A stretch of 64,000 bases of DNA from Lysinibacillus irui (GCF_028877475.1 NZ_CP113527.1:1605501-1669500); one strand, 5' to 3'; positions 27,352-37,228 are shown, numbered from the stretch's first letter. Numbers and translations: made by a program. The notes: generated from the letters alone by a model not told the origin.

Positions 27352-28297
27352 CCATTTAAAAGCCTACTTTCCTGTGAAGCGCAAGTCCATGAAGGAGGAA
27401 AAAAAGGTCATTAAAGCAGTGGATGATATTTCGATTGAGATTTATAGAGGAGAAACACTTGGGATTGTGGGCGAATCAGGCTCTGGAAAATCAACATTTG
27501 GGCGAACGATTTTAAAGCTTGTTGAACCAACTGGTGGAGAAGTGTTATATAAGGGACAACCGATACAGCATTTAAAGGGCAACAAGCTGCAAAGCTATCG
27601 CAATCAAATGCAAATGATTTTTCAGGATCCCTTCGCTTCCCTTAATCCTCGCAAGCGGATTGGCTCTATTATTGAAGAACCGATGAAGCTGCAATTAACG
27701 TTGACAAAGGAACAACGAAAAGAGCGTGTTAAGGAGCTATTGCAAAAGGTAGGTCTACCAGAGGATGCCATGCATAAGTTTCCGCATGAATTTTCTGGTG
27801 GTCAGCGCCAACGTATTGGTATTGCAAGGGCACTAGCCATCCATCCAGAGTTTATTATTGCGGATGAGCCTGTGTCGGCACTCGATGTATCGGTTCAGTC
27901 ACAAGTACTAAACTTAATGATGGATTTACAGGATGAATTTCATTTAACCTATTTATTTATCTCCCATGATTTAAGCGTTGTGAAGCATATTAGTGACCGA
28001 GTGGCAGTGTTGTATTTAGGTAGAGTGGTGGAAATAGGCACAAAAAAAGAGCTTTATGCCAATCCATTGCATCCATACACTCAAGCATTGCTCTCTGCCA
28101 TTCCTGTTGTTAATTTTGATGAGCCAAAACAGGAAATACTTTTACAAGGTGAATTACCAAGTCCAATGAATCCGCCTGTTGGCTGTGTCTTTCATACACG
28201 TTGTCCGTTTGTTATGGAAAAGTGTCATCAGGAAAGACCGATGCTTCAGCAAGAAAATGCCAATCAGCGAGTTGCCTGCTTTTTATATGATAAATAA
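27320..28297 (+). CDS. Dipeptide/oligopeptide ABC transporter ATP-binding protein (DppF/OppF type)
   Basis: A 325-residue ATPase partner of the preceding protein. GESGSGKST, FSGGQRQR, FIIADEPVSALD and ISHDLSVV are intact; the C-terminal VFHTRCPFVMEKC again has the family Cys motif. GAGAAAGGAGAGCTG before the ATG lies within the end of the upstream gene. Together the two ATPases drive import of the substrate captured by the lipoprotein at 29325. Confidence 0.92.
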   Translation: MTEKEVLLEINHLKAYFPVKRKSMKEEKKVIKAVDDISIEIYRGETLGIVGESGSGKSTFGRTILKLVEPTGGEVLYKGQPIQHLKGNKLQSYRNQMQMIFQDPFASLNPRKRIGSIIEEPMKLQLTLTKEQRKERVKELLQKVGLPEDAMHKFPHEFSGGQRQRIGIARALAIHPEFIIADEPVSALDVSVQSQVLNLMMDLQDEFHLTYLFISHDLSVVKHISDRVAVLYLGRVVEIGTKKELYANPLHPYTQALLSAIPVVNFDEPKQEILLQGELPSPMNPPVGCVFHTRCPFVMEKCHQERPMLQQENANQRVACFLYDK

Positions 28298-28335
28298 TCT
28301 GAATATTAAAACTATTTAAGGTTGAGGTGTTGGTG

Positions 28336-29307
28336 ATGTTTGGCAATATAACTGATGTTCCTGGAATTAAGGTGGGACATAGGGAAAACAAGGAAGGAAT
28401 TACTGGCTGCACGGCACTTTTAGTGGAGCACGGAGCAGTATGTGGGGTGGATGTCCGAGGCTCTGCACCAGGTACTCGTGAAACGGATGCATTAGACCCA
28501 ATCAATGAGATTGACCGTGTACATGGTATTTGTTTATCTGGGGGGAGTGCTTTTGGTTTAGATGCGGCGACAGGAGTTATGCAGTTTCTAGAGGAGCAAG
28601 GGATTGGAGTAGATGCAGGTGTGGCAAAAATTCCTATTGTTCCAAGTGCTGTATTGTTCGATTTATTTATTGGAGATCCTCAAGCTCGACCAACTGCACT
28701 TATGGGCTATGAAGCAGCAAAAGCAGCACAAGTTGGATCATTTCCAAACGGCAATGTCGGCGCTGGCTATGGCGCAACGGTTGGAAAACTAGCAGGACCT
28801 GACTTTGCGATGAAGGGTGGACTTGGTAGTGCTTCCTATGCTGGTAAAGATGGTCTAGTAGCGGGTGCTATCGTAGCTGTCAATGCAGTGGGTGATATCA
28901 AGGATCCTGCTACAAGGGAAATTTTAGCAGGAGCAAGAGATGCTCAATCAGGACAGTGGCTAGACTGCTGTACCTATTTAGAGCAGCATGCTCAATCGGA
29001 GGCATTAGCTGGCACGAATACAACCATTGGCGTTGTGGCAGTGAATGCGAAGCTTACGAAAGCGGAGGCTAAAAAGATTGCCCAGCTTACACAAAATGCT
29101 TTAGCACGAACGATTTATCCTGTCCACACGATGCTCGATGGCGATACAATTTTTGTGCTCGGTACAGGAGATCAATGCTATGCGCTTGATTATTTAGGGC
29201 ATTTAGCAACAAAGGTCATGGAGGAAGCCATTCTCGCTGGTATTAAAGCTGCAGAAAAATTGGCAGATGTTGAAAGCTATACGAGCATTCAAAATAGAAG
29301 CACTTAG
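28336..29307 (+). CDS. P1-family (DmpA/BapA/NylC-type) self-processing aminopeptidase
   Basis: A 323-residue N-terminal-nucleophile hydrolase. ITDVPGIKVGH at the N-terminus, LSGGSAFGLDAATGVM, NGNVGAGYGATVGK and NTTIGVVAVNA are family motifs. By comparison with NylC and DmpA, self-cleavage should occur before Thr229, making it the nucleophile. Characterised members cut N-terminal beta-amino acids from peptides (BapA, DmpA) or 6-aminohexanoate oligomers (NylC). Placement between the ATPases and the binding protein of a peptide importer implies it acts on the imported compound. AGGTG serves the ATG at 28336; an upstream GTG at 28327 is less well placed. Confidence 0.88.
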   Translation: MFGNITDVPGIKVGHRENKEGITGCTALLVEHGAVCGVDVRGSAPGTRETDALDPINEIDRVHGICLSGGSAFGLDAATGVMQFLEEQGIGVDAGVAKIPIVPSAVLFDLFIGDPQARPTALMGYEAAKAAQVGSFPNGNVGAGYGATVGKLAGPDFAMKGGLGSASYAGKDGLVAGAIVAVNAVGDIKDPATREILAGARDAQSGQWLDCCTYLEQHAQSEALAGTNTTIGVVAVNAKLTKAEAKKIAQLTQNALARTIYPVHTMLDGDTIFVLGTGDQCYALDYLGHLATKVMEEAILAGIKAAEKLADVESYTSIQNRST

Positions 29308-29324
29308 GAAAAGGGGGAACGACC

Positions 29325-30881
29325 ATGAAATTGAAAAACAGAGGGTTTATGCTAATAACTTTCATCATGGCATTGGTGATGAGTGCGTGTTCAAGTGATG
29401 GAGAGAAAAATGCTGCAAGCACAGGGACTTCAGATGGTCAAACGACTACAGATGTTCCACAGGAAATCGTTGTACGTGTCAATGATGATCCTGATTTTTT
29501 AGATCCACATAAAGCAACAGCGTCCATTTCCTATCAAATGATTTTGAATATTTTTGAGGGACTGATGGCACCCGAAACGGATGGCTCGCTAAAAGAAGGG
29601 CTGGCAGAGAGCTACGAAATTTCTGAGGATGGTTTAACGTATACGTTTAAAATTCGTCAAGGCGTGAAGTTTCATAATGGCGATGATGTAACGATGGAGG
29701 ATATTCAATATTCCTTTGACCGTTTAATGGGGAAAAACGGAGGGGAAAAAATGTCCAATAACTTTGATAATGTAGCATCTACAGAGGCACCAGATGCCAA
29801 TACATTTGTTATAAAGCTAAAAGAGCCAAATTCAAATTTCCTGTATTCATTAACAGCAAGACAGTCAGCCATTATTCCTAAAAGTAATGATGGGAAGCAT
29901 AATGAAAATCCAATCGGCACAGGCCCCTTTGCCTTTGTGAAATACGCACCTGGTACCAACTTAGAGCTCAAGAAAAATGAGCACTACTGGCAGGAAGGAT
30001 TGCCTTACCTAAATAAAGTTACCTTTGCCTTTCAATCGGATGATCAGGCTGCGATTATGAGCTTGATGGCCAATGAAGTAGATTTAACGAGCGTACCTTG
30101 GCACCGGGTTAGCGAGGTGGAGGCTAGCTATAATTTATCACATCAAAATAATAACTCCTCCTTAATCGTTACGTTTAATGAAACAAAGGCACCATTTGAT
30201 AATGTCAAGGTACGTCAAGCAATCAACTACGCGATTAGTAAAGCCGATATCATTGATTCTGTATTTGCAGGCTATGCTGTACCACTTGGCTCTAATATGA
30301 GTCCAGCAATGGGCGATTTCCAAAAAAAGGGCTTAGAAAGTATGTATGAACGAGACGTGGAAAAAGCGAAAGCATTACTAGCAGAAGCTGGTTATCCGGA
30401 TGGCTTTAAAACAAAGATTACGGTATCTTCGCATAATGATATTTACTCAAATATTGCACAAATTGTCGTGGCGAATTTACAAGAAATCGGCATTGATGTC
30501 GAAATTGAAGTAGTGGAATGGGGCATTTGGCTAGATCGCGTTTACTTTGGTCGCGATTATGAAATGACAACGATTGATTTAACAGGTCGTGCATCTGCCT
30601 ACGAAATTTTGAATGATTACATTTCTACCAATGATAGCGAAAACTTCTTCTTATTTAAAAATGAGGAATACGACAAAATTATGGCTGATGTGTTAAAGGA
30701 AACAGATCAGGCAAAACAAATTGACTATTATCATCGAGCACAGGAAATTTTAGCAGAGCAAGCCACAGCAGTTTATATTGCTGATTACCAAATCGTTTGG
30801 GGTTCTGACAAACAAGTCACGGGGCTTAAGAGCTATCCATTCTGGTTCCATGATATGTCAGAGGTTAAGTTTTCAAACTAG
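29325..30881 (+). CDS. ABC transporter substrate-binding lipoprotein (SBP family 5)
   Basis: A 518-residue exported lipoprotein. The signal peptide ends in LVMSAC, with lipidated Cys22, followed by a Ser/Thr-rich linker. The mature part has the peptide-binding family 5 fold (ADSYEIS-like GLAESYEISEDGLTYTF, IGTGPFAF, VRQAINYAI). It should capture the substrate at the cell surface for the DppBCDF-type permease encoded around it. AAAAGGGGGAACG is the ribosome site. Confidence 0.93.
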   Translation: MKLKNRGFMLITFIMALVMSACSSDGEKNAASTGTSDGQTTTDVPQEIVVRVNDDPDFLDPHKATASISYQMILNIFEGLMAPETDGSLKEGLAESYEISEDGLTYTFKIRQGVKFHNGDDVTMEDIQYSFDRLMGKNGGEKMSNNFDNVASTEAPDANTFVIKLKEPNSNFLYSLTARQSAIIPKSNDGKHNENPIGTGPFAFVKYAPGTNLELKKNEHYWQEGLPYLNKVTFAFQSDDQAAIMSLMANEVDLTSVPWHRVSEVEASYNLSHQNNNSSLIVTFNETKAPFDNVKVRQAINYAISKADIIDSVFAGYAVPLGSNMSPAMGDFQKKGLESMYERDVEKAKALLAEAGYPDGFKTKITVSSHNDIYSNIAQIVVANLQEIGIDVEIEVVEWGIWLDRVYFGRDYEMTTIDLTGRASAYEILNDYISTNDSENFFLFKNEEYDKIMADVLKETDQAKQIDYYHRAQEILAEQATAVYIADYQIVWGSDKQVTGLKSYPFWFHDMSEVKFSN

Positions 30882-30891
30882 AAAGGGATGA

Positions 30892-31839
30892 ATGCTGATG
30901 ATGTATATCCTACGTCGAATCATCCTGTTAATAACAACCATCCTTCTAGTATCCATTATTACATTTGGTGTTTTTCAAATATTACCTGGTGATCCGGTTC
31001 GAACAATGTTGGGAACTGAGGCGGATTCCACACAAATTGAAAATTTACGATTTGAGCTTGGCTTGGATCGTCCTCTTTATGAACAATATGTGGATTGGAT
31101 GAAGGGCTTATTGACAGGGCAATTAGGGGATTCCATTCGATTTTCCATGCCTGTAAAAGAGTTATTATTTGATCGGCTTCCTGTCACCATGTCTTTAGCA
31201 GGGCTCACGCTCATCATTGTCTTAATCATTTCCTTACCCTTAGGCATGTTTGCTGCAAGAAGACAAAATAAATTAAGTGATGTGTCATTATCGACGGTTA
31301 CACAAATTGGTATGGCCGTACCATCCTTTTGGCTAGGGATGATGCTTATTCTTTACATTGGCCTACAGTTCAGCTTCTTTAAAATTAGTGGCTATATTCC
31401 TTGGACGCAAAGTGTAACAGGGGCGCTAAGTACACTAATCCTGCCAGCTTTAACGATAGCGATCCCACAAATTGCTGTTAATTTCCGTTATGTCCGAACA
31501 GCTATTTTGGAGCAGGTCCAGCTCGATTATGTACGCACCATTCGCAGTAAAGGTATGTCTGAACAAAATGTGATGTATAAGCATGTATTGAAAAATTCAA
31601 TGATACCGATTTTAACGGTTTTTGGTTTGATAATGGCAGAGGTTGTAGCGGGCACAATTATCGTGGAGCAAGTGTTTTCATTACCAGGAATCGGTCAGCT
31701 TCTTATTACGGCTATTAGTAATCGTGATTTCCCTCTTGTACAGGGAATTGTCATGTATATTACAGTAGCTGTCGTTATGATTAATTTTATCGTTGATGTT
31801 TTATATTCTGTGTTGGACCCTAGAATTCGATTACGTTAA
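30892..31839 (+). CDS. Dipeptide/oligopeptide ABC transporter permease (DppB/OppB type)
   Basis: A 315-residue membrane protein with six predicted helices and a family N-terminus (YILRRIILLITTILLVSIIT). LPGDPVRTMLG is the conserved extracytoplasmic motif. DYVRTIRSKGMSEQNVMYKHVLKNS contains the EAA-type loop that contacts the ATPases. ATGs at 30892, 30898 and 30901 are possible; AAAGGG at 30882-30887 best fits 30892 or 30898. Confidence 0.92.
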   Translation: MLMMYILRRIILLITTILLVSIITFGVFQILPGDPVRTMLGTEADSTQIENLRFELGLDRPLYEQYVDWMKGLLTGQLGDSIRFSMPVKELLFDRLPVTMSLAGLTLIIVLIISLPLGMFAARRQNKLSDVSLSTVTQIGMAVPSFWLGMMLILYIGLQFSFFKISGYIPWTQSVTGALSTLILPALTIAIPQIAVNFRYVRTAILEQVQLDYVRTIRSKGMSEQNVMYKHVLKNSMIPILTVFGLIMAEVVAGTIIVEQVFSLPGIGQLLITAISNRDFPLVQGIVMYITVAVVMINFIVDVLYSVLDPRIRLR

Positions 31840-31851
31840 GAGGTGGCTACA

Positions 31852-32679
31852 ATGAAACAACTACAGCGCTATACTAAAAAAATCAATTTAGTCATTGGTC
31901 TCCTCGTGATTGTTGGCTTTCTACTCATCATGATTGTTAGCTTTTTTTATACACCCCATGATGTCAACGCGATGAATATACCAGAAAAATTGCGTGGGCC
32001 TGGTGGCGCATATATGTTTGGCACAGATGAGTTCGGGCGTGATATTTTTAGCCGCATTATGAAGGGGACACAAACAGCCTTTGCAGTGGGTCTATTAACC
32101 GTAGCAATTGGCACGGTGTTTGGCATCCTGATCGGAGGGATTGCAGGCTATGTTGGGGGCTGGATCGATGAAATTTTTATGCGGACGATGGATGCGTTAA
32201 TGGCCTTTCCAGGCATTATATTAGCATTAATGCTTGTGGCAGTATTTGGTCCAGGTATTACGAATACCGCCATAGCACTTGGCATTATCGCAATACCTGC
32301 TATTGCGAGGATTGCACGAAGTGGCTTTGTGCAGCAACGGGATTCGGAATATGTGCTAGCAGCAAAATTAATTGGTGTTAAGCCTCATAGCATTATGTTC
32401 CGTCATATTTTGCCGAACATTTCGTCGCAAATTATTGTTGCAGCAACTGTGACATTTGCAACTGCGATGCTAGCTGAGGCAGCCCTAAGCTATTTAGGGC
32501 TTGGGGTACAGCCACCAAACCCTAGCTGGGGCAGAATGTTAAAAGATTCACAAGCTTATCTAATAGGTGCCCCTTGGTATACGTATGCCCCTGGAGGAGC
32601 CATTACAATTCTTGTTCTCGGTTTATATATGCTTAGTAACGCTTTACGAGATTTTATGGACCCACGTTCAAAATCGTAA
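31852..32679 (+). CDS. Dipeptide/oligopeptide ABC transporter permease (DppC/OppC type)
   Basis: A 275-residue membrane protein with six helices. FGTDEFGRDIFSRIMKGT is the DppC family motif and ESEYVLAAKLIG-like DSEYVLAAKLIGVKPHSIMF is the EAA loop. SWGRMLKDSQAYL near the C-terminus is typical. AAGAGGTGG is the ribosome site for ATG 31852. Last gene of the operon; its final 12 bp overlap the convergent PucR gene with no terminator visible between them. Confidence 0.92.
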   Translation: MKQLQRYTKKINLVIGLLVIVGFLLIMIVSFFYTPHDVNAMNIPEKLRGPGGAYMFGTDEFGRDIFSRIMKGTQTAFAVGLLTVAIGTVFGILIGGIAGYVGGWIDEIFMRTMDALMAFPGIILALMLVAVFGPGITNTAIALGIIAIPAIARIARSGFVQQRDSEYVLAAKLIGVKPHSIMFRHILPNISSQIIVAATVTFATAMLAEAALSYLGLGVQPPNPSWGRMLKDSQAYLIGAPWYTYAPGGAITILVLGLYMLSNALRDFMDPRSKS

Positions 32680-34305
32680 TAAATCAGGTGCTGTTTTTTG
32701 CAAGAGCGCATATGCCTTAACGGCCATTTCAATATTTAGGCGGTGCGGAGCTTGTAAAAAATCAGCACCTAATATACCTTCTAGCCGTTCAATTCGTTTA
32801 TAAAGAGTTTGACGAACGATATACAGTTGTTCCGCCGTATCATTTTTAGCCCCATTACATGTTAAATATACTGCCAATGTTTGAAATAAATCATGGCTAC
32901 TTTTCTGATCTAGCAGCAAAATCTCTTGTAAATAATCTTTCACATATTGCAGGAGGGTAGTTTGATCCTGCTGTAATAATAATCGATAAACACCTAAATC
33001 CTTATAATAGATAGAGCTTGTCAATTGATGATGCTGCATTTGTATGACCGATTTAGCCTCCTTATAGCCAAGATGAACACTCTCGATTGCTTGATAGACA
33101 TGACTTATGCCACAGCTGAGGGTGAGCTGCTCAAAAAACTGTGCAGCTCGTCTAGCAGTAATCTGTGAAATTGCTTGATCGAAGGCATCCCGATTGTCTT
33201 TCATATAATCTGCGGCAATGTAAAAGGCTAAAATAATAATTTCATGCTGTCTTACCGATACGGTAGGGAAAAATCCTAGTTTTTTTAAAATAGAACGAAC
33301 ATACATGGCATTTTGCAATTGGATTTCCTGCCACTCTTCTTCAGGTACAACGTTAGCTACATCATGTAGATTGAACACGATGACTCGGTAAAATAAATTA
33401 CGACTTTCGATAGGTAAATAGCTTTGATAGTACTGAATATCTACTGGCTGACCTTGAATTAAGGCAAGAATAAACTCATCCTCTCGGCTTTGCTGGCGCT
33501 CCTGAAGCATGCGGTTGCGCATTAAAATATGGGCAATCGACATCGTTGCGCGTTCAAGGTTTAATAGAGTGTAATCACTCGGCTTTGGCAGTCCAGAATG
33601 CATACATAAATAGCCCCATACTTGTCCAAGTCCATTGACAGGAATAATGACAAAATGATCCCCGTCAATCGATAAAAGGTGCAAGGGCTTTTGTAGTTCT
33701 AACTGCTGACAATGCTCCTCCATAACACGTAAGAATTTTTTAGCCTCGACAGGGTAGTAAAAGCTTTTAGTATCTTCCGAGACAAATAAAAAGGATGCCT
33801 CTGTATCTTGATAGAGGACTTGTAAAATTTTTAAAATACCATTCGGCATTAATGATAATTCCATAAAAGTTTTGGATAAGGTATCTAGCTGTGTAAGTGC
33901 CTGCTGGTGTTGATTAATTATGTACGTGTGTAAATCTTGCGTAATATCGATAAATCGTACAATTTCTTCAAAGATGATAATAGGGAAATGATGGGCATTC
34001 GCCATGGCAATCAATTCTGCGGGGACATGGTCAAAATAGTCTCCAATTTCAATACAAAGACCTGCAGCTTCATTGCGTATCAGATTTTGTAAGTAGGCAA
34101 TTTGTGTTTCACGTTCTAATTGTAAACCGACACCAGTGGTTAAAATCAGTTCACCACCATTGATTAAAGTGTCAACATTTTTTATTTCTAAAATATGTGT
34201 CCATAGAACTTGACGATCAAGACCCTGCTGTCCTGCAATGAGCTTCGCTGATTCAAAATGCTTACGCTTGAGGACATCACGTACGAGTAGAGGATGTTTG
34301 GACAT
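32668..34305 (-). CDS. PucR-family transcriptional regulator
   Basis: A 545-residue regulator. Residues about 5-130 are the PucR N-terminal sensor domain, the middle (about 290-420) is the CdaR GGDEF-like region, and residues about 480-540 are the PucR helix-turn-helix (LTCNGAKNDTAEQLYIVRQT). B. subtilis PucR controls purine catabolism, but relatives often control amine or amino-acid catabolic operons. It lies convergent to the importer operon and divergent from the aminotransferase, so both are likely targets (inference). Confidence 0.88.
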   Translation of the reverse strand: MSKHPLLVRDVLKRKHFESAKLIAGQQGLDRQVLWTHILEIKNVDTLINGGELILTTGVGLQLERETQIAYLQNLIRNEAAGLCIEIGDYFDHVPAELIAMANAHHFPIIIFEEIVRFIDITQDLHTYIINQHQQALTQLDTLSKTFMELSLMPNGILKILQVLYQDTEASFLFVSEDTKSFYYPVEAKKFLRVMEEHCQQLELQKPLHLLSIDGDHFVIIPVNGLGQVWGYLCMHSGLPKPSDYTLLNLERATMSIAHILMRNRMLQERQQSREDEFILALIQGQPVDIQYYQSYLPIESRNLFYRVIVFNLHDVANVVPEEEWQEIQLQNAMYVRSILKKLGFFPTVSVRQHEIIILAFYIAADYMKDNRDAFDQAISQITARRAAQFFEQLTLSCGISHVYQAIESVHLGYKEAKSVIQMQHHQLTSSIYYKDLGVYRLLLQQDQTTLLQYVKDYLQEILLLDQKSSHDLFQTLAVYLTCNGAKNDTAEQLYIVRQTLYKRIERLEGILGADFLQAPHRLNIEMAVKAYALLQKTAPDLLRF

Positions 34306-34445
34306 AATTTAGCACCTGCCCTTCGAATGTACAATGTCTATTTTATTATGTTAGATAAATCAGAAAATTTCAATATTAACTCGATTAATAGGGAAAATGG
34401 TGATAGATCAAAAGACATCAATGATACATGATTGGAGGTCATTAT

Positions 34446-35801
34446 ATGGAGCGAAACGATCAGTTCACACATACCTTACAACAAAAGGATCATGAAAACG
34501 TTTGGCATCACATGTCTATGCATAATGACAGGGCGCCCATAATCATTGAACAGGGAGAAGGCGCATGGATTACCGATAGTTTAGGCAATCGCTTTTTAGA
34601 TGGCATGTCAGGCTTATGGGCCGTTAATGTGGGCTATGGACGTGAGCGTCTTGCCAAGGTTGCCTATGAGCAGTTGAAAAAGCTTTGCTATGCTCCTTTA
34701 ACACAAAGTCATGAACCTGCCATCCGACTTGCTGAAAAAATTAATAGCTTATTAGAAGATGACTATATGATGTTTTATTCCAATAGCGGCTCTGATGCCA
34801 ATGAGGTGGCATTTAAAATAATACGCCAATACCATCAACAAAATGGGGAGGGGACCCGCTATAAAATCATCGCTCGCTATCGGGGCTATCATGGTAGCTC
34901 ACTTGGGGCATTAGCTGCCACAGGGCAGGCATTACGAAAATATAAGTATGAGCCGTTTACACCTGGTTTCTTGCATGTTGCCCCACCAGATCATTATCGG
35001 CGTCCAAAAGGGCAATCGGTTGAGGCCTACAATATAGCGTGTGCCCGTGAAATGGAGGAAAAGATTATTTGGGAGCAAAAAGAAACGATTGCCGCTGTCA
35101 TCATGGAGCCACTGATAACAGGTGGTGGTGTTCTTATCCCACACCCTACATATGTCAAGGAAGTCGAGCGCATTTGTAGAAAACATGGCGTATTACTTAT
35201 TATCGATGAAGTAATATGTGGCTTCGGGCGAACAGGGAAGCTCTTTGGTCATCAACATTTCGATATTCGACCTGATGTCATTACTATGGCAAAAGGATTA
35301 ACGAGTGCCTATCTACCGTTATCCATTACAGCAGTACGCAAAGATATTTACGAAAAATTTAAAGAGATGGATGGCTATAGCCATTTTCGACATATTAATA
35401 CGTTCGGAGGTAATCCAGCAGCCTGTGCAGTAGCTTTAGAAAACATTAAAATTTTGGAGGAAGAGGGCCTTGTACAACGAGCAAGAGATTTGGGTATTCA
35501 ATTCCTACATGATTTGCAAGACTTATTGGAGCTACCTTTTGTTGGAGATGTTCGTGGCCTAGGCTTACTTATTGGCATCGAACTAGTGGAAGATAAACAA
35601 TCCCAAACACCGGCAAAGCCAGAACTAATCGCAAAAATTATAGCTGATTGTCAAGCAAATGGGTTAATTGTTGGGAAAAATGGCGATACAGTGGAGGGCT
35701 TCAATAATATCATTACGTTAAGTCCACCACTTTGCTGTACCGATGAAGATGTTGACTTTATGGTGGCGGTATTAAAAAGAGTATTTGCAGCTAATGCATA
35801 G
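34446..35801 (+). CDS. Class III PLP-dependent aminotransferase (omega-amino acid:pyruvate type)
   Basis: A 451-residue PLP enzyme. SNSGSDANEVAFK, YRGYHGSS, IMEPLITGGG, LLIIDEVICGFGRTG (Asp254) and MAKGLTSAYLP (PLP-lysine Lys283) are the standard class III motifs. The DGMSGLWAVNVGYGR start is that of the beta-alanine/taurine:pyruvate group. Start at 34446 chosen by GGAGGTC 5 nt upstream. It is monocistronic and shares an intergenic region with the divergent PucR gene. Product would be an omega-semialdehyde, fitting the ALDH in the importer operon. Confidence 0.9.
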   Translation: MERNDQFTHTLQQKDHENVWHHMSMHNDRAPIIIEQGEGAWITDSLGNRFLDGMSGLWAVNVGYGRERLAKVAYEQLKKLCYAPLTQSHEPAIRLAEKINSLLEDDYMMFYSNSGSDANEVAFKIIRQYHQQNGEGTRYKIIARYRGYHGSSLGALAATGQALRKYKYEPFTPGFLHVAPPDHYRRPKGQSVEAYNIACAREMEEKIIWEQKETIAAVIMEPLITGGGVLIPHPTYVKEVERICRKHGVLLIIDEVICGFGRTGKLFGHQHFDIRPDVITMAKGLTSAYLPLSITAVRKDIYEKFKEMDGYSHFRHINTFGGNPAACAVALENIKILEEEGLVQRARDLGIQFLHDLQDLLELPFVGDVRGLGLLIGIELVEDKQSQTPAKPELIAKIIADCQANGLIVGKNGDTVEGFNNIITLSPPLCCTDEDVDFMVAVLKRVFAANA

Positions 35802-35843
35802 CAGGAGGCGATTCCCGACGTGTGGAAGCACGGGGAATCGCCT

Positions 35844-36296
35844 TTAGTATTGTCGTTTATGACCTTTTTTCACTTCTTCCCAATCTATTTCTACATTATG
35901 CAAAACACGCGTCAAAAGACTGTGGATGCTGTCGATTTCCTCTGACGAGAACCCTTCGAGTGCACGCGCATTAGAGTATTCACCTTCCCGTTTTAAAAAG
36001 GGATAAATGTCCAAGCTTTTTGCAGTTGGAAAGAGTAATTTATTTTTCTTATTCCCCTGCTCAATACGTTTTTCAATAAAGCCCTTTGTCTCTAATTTTT
36101 TAATAGCCCGTGAAGCAGTAGTGCGATCCACCTTCAAAAGCTCCGCGACCTTTTCCTGAATGATGCCAGGGTTTTCACAAATTCGAATCACATATAAATA
36201 TTGTCCCTTCGTTAAATCTAACTCCTTAAATTCAATATTACTAATTGAATCTAATGCTCGTGCAATCGCGCCTATTTCACGTAAGATTTCCTTCAT
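35844..36296 (-). CDS. MarR-family transcriptional regulator
   Basis: A 150-residue winged-helix regulator. EKVAELLKVDRTTASRAIKKLETKGFIEKR is the wing-helix core at residues about 45-75 (shown here only as VDRTTASRAIKKLETKG). It is divergent from the GNAT acetyltransferase gene, with about 125 bp between starts, and is a likely regulator of it. GGAGGAT precedes the ATG. Confidence 0.88.
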   Translation of the reverse strand: MKEILREIGAIARALDSISNIEFKELDLTKGQYLYVIRICENPGIIQEKVAELLKVDRTTASRAIKKLETKGFIEKRIEQGNKKNKLLFPTAKSLDIYPFLKREGEYSNARALEGFSSEEIDSIHSLLTRVLHNVEIDWEEVKKGHKRQY

Positions 36297-36422
36297 TTTT
36301 TAATCCTCCTGAGATTTTTGTTGTATTTGCAATAAAAATCGTTCTATACTAATAGTATCATCTTCAACGTGAAATTGCATCTAAGGAAGATGGTGATGCA
36401 GAAGAAGCTAGGAGGAATAGTC

Positions 36423-36854
36423 ATGAGTATAAAAAAGGTAACAACTGAAGCAGAATTACAAACAGCGTTTGATTTTCGACGTAACGTTTTTATCGAAGAG
36501 CAACAAGTCCCAGAGGAAGAAGAATATGATGAATTTGATGCGCTTGATGCACCATGTGATCATATTCTTGTCTATTACAACGAGCAACCTGTTGGAACAG
36601 GTAGACTTCGAGTAGTGGAGGGCTATGGCAAATTAGAGCGTATTTGCGTTTTGGAGGAATACCGCAAATATGGTCTTGGCAAAGAAATTATCGTTGGTTT
36701 AGAACAAATCGCACGAGATAAAGGCCTAACAAAAGCAAAGCTAAATGCCCAATCCTATGCAGAGGGCTTTTATGAAAAATTAGGCTATCAGCGTGAAGGT
36801 GAAGAATTCATGGATTGTGGCATCCCTCATATTCTAATGAAAAAATACTGGTAG
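36423..36854 (+). CDS. GNAT-family N-acetyltransferase (YjcF-like)
   Basis: A 143-residue GNAT. FRRNVFIEEQQVPEEEEYDE near the N-terminus is the YjcF/ElaA-type start, ERICVLEEYRKYGLGKEI supplies the acetyl-CoA loop. Substrate is unknown; relatives acetylate small amines or protein N-termini. Start at 36423 chosen because AGGAGG lies 7 nt upstream, over an open frame from 36369. Divergent from the MarR gene. Confidence 0.85.
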   Translation: MSIKKVTTEAELQTAFDFRRNVFIEEQQVPEEEEYDEFDALDAPCDHILVYYNEQPVGTGRLRVVEGYGKLERICVLEEYRKYGLGKEIIVGLEQIARDKGLTKAKLNAQSYAEGFYEKLGYQREGEEFMDCGIPHILMKKYW

Positions 36855-36967
36855 TCATTTTTCAGTAATTTTCCAGACTTAGCGGGGACTAGGTAACCTT
36901 TTTTTGCTGTTTAGTTAAAAGGGGAGAAGGCATGGAATAAATGGATATTGCAGTAGTTGGATAGCCC

Positions 36968-37160
36968 AGACTGTAGACAAATTCAATGGATTTTGAGTTT
37001 GTCTACAGTCTTTTTTCTTTTCCAATGAAATAAAGTAAGCCGTTGATTTCTACTACGGGCGGACGCTTTCTGCGGGCGGGGTCGAGCTACTTCCCTCTTC
37101 GCTCAGTCCAGGATCTCGACTTTCCAGCTATTCCCGCAGGAGTCGCCGCCCTTCGTTCCA
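36968..37160. repeat. Dispersed palindromic repeat, copy 2, at the left end of a decayed IS
   Basis: It starts with the 44-bp hairpin AGACTGTAGACAAA (36968-36981) / TTTGTCTACAGTCT (36998-37011). The GC-rich module follows with CGGACGCTTTCTGCGGG pairing to CCCGCAGGAGTCGCCGCCC-type sequence, and GGTCGAG pairing to CTCGAC. Module order and most bases match copy 1 at 5583-5785. It abuts the transposase relic and may be its left end. Confidence 0.85.
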
Positions 37161-37228
37161 ATCAACTTATACATAAAGCACTCCTTATTTACCTATTGAT
37201 AAAAAGTAAACTATTGAAATGATCAACC

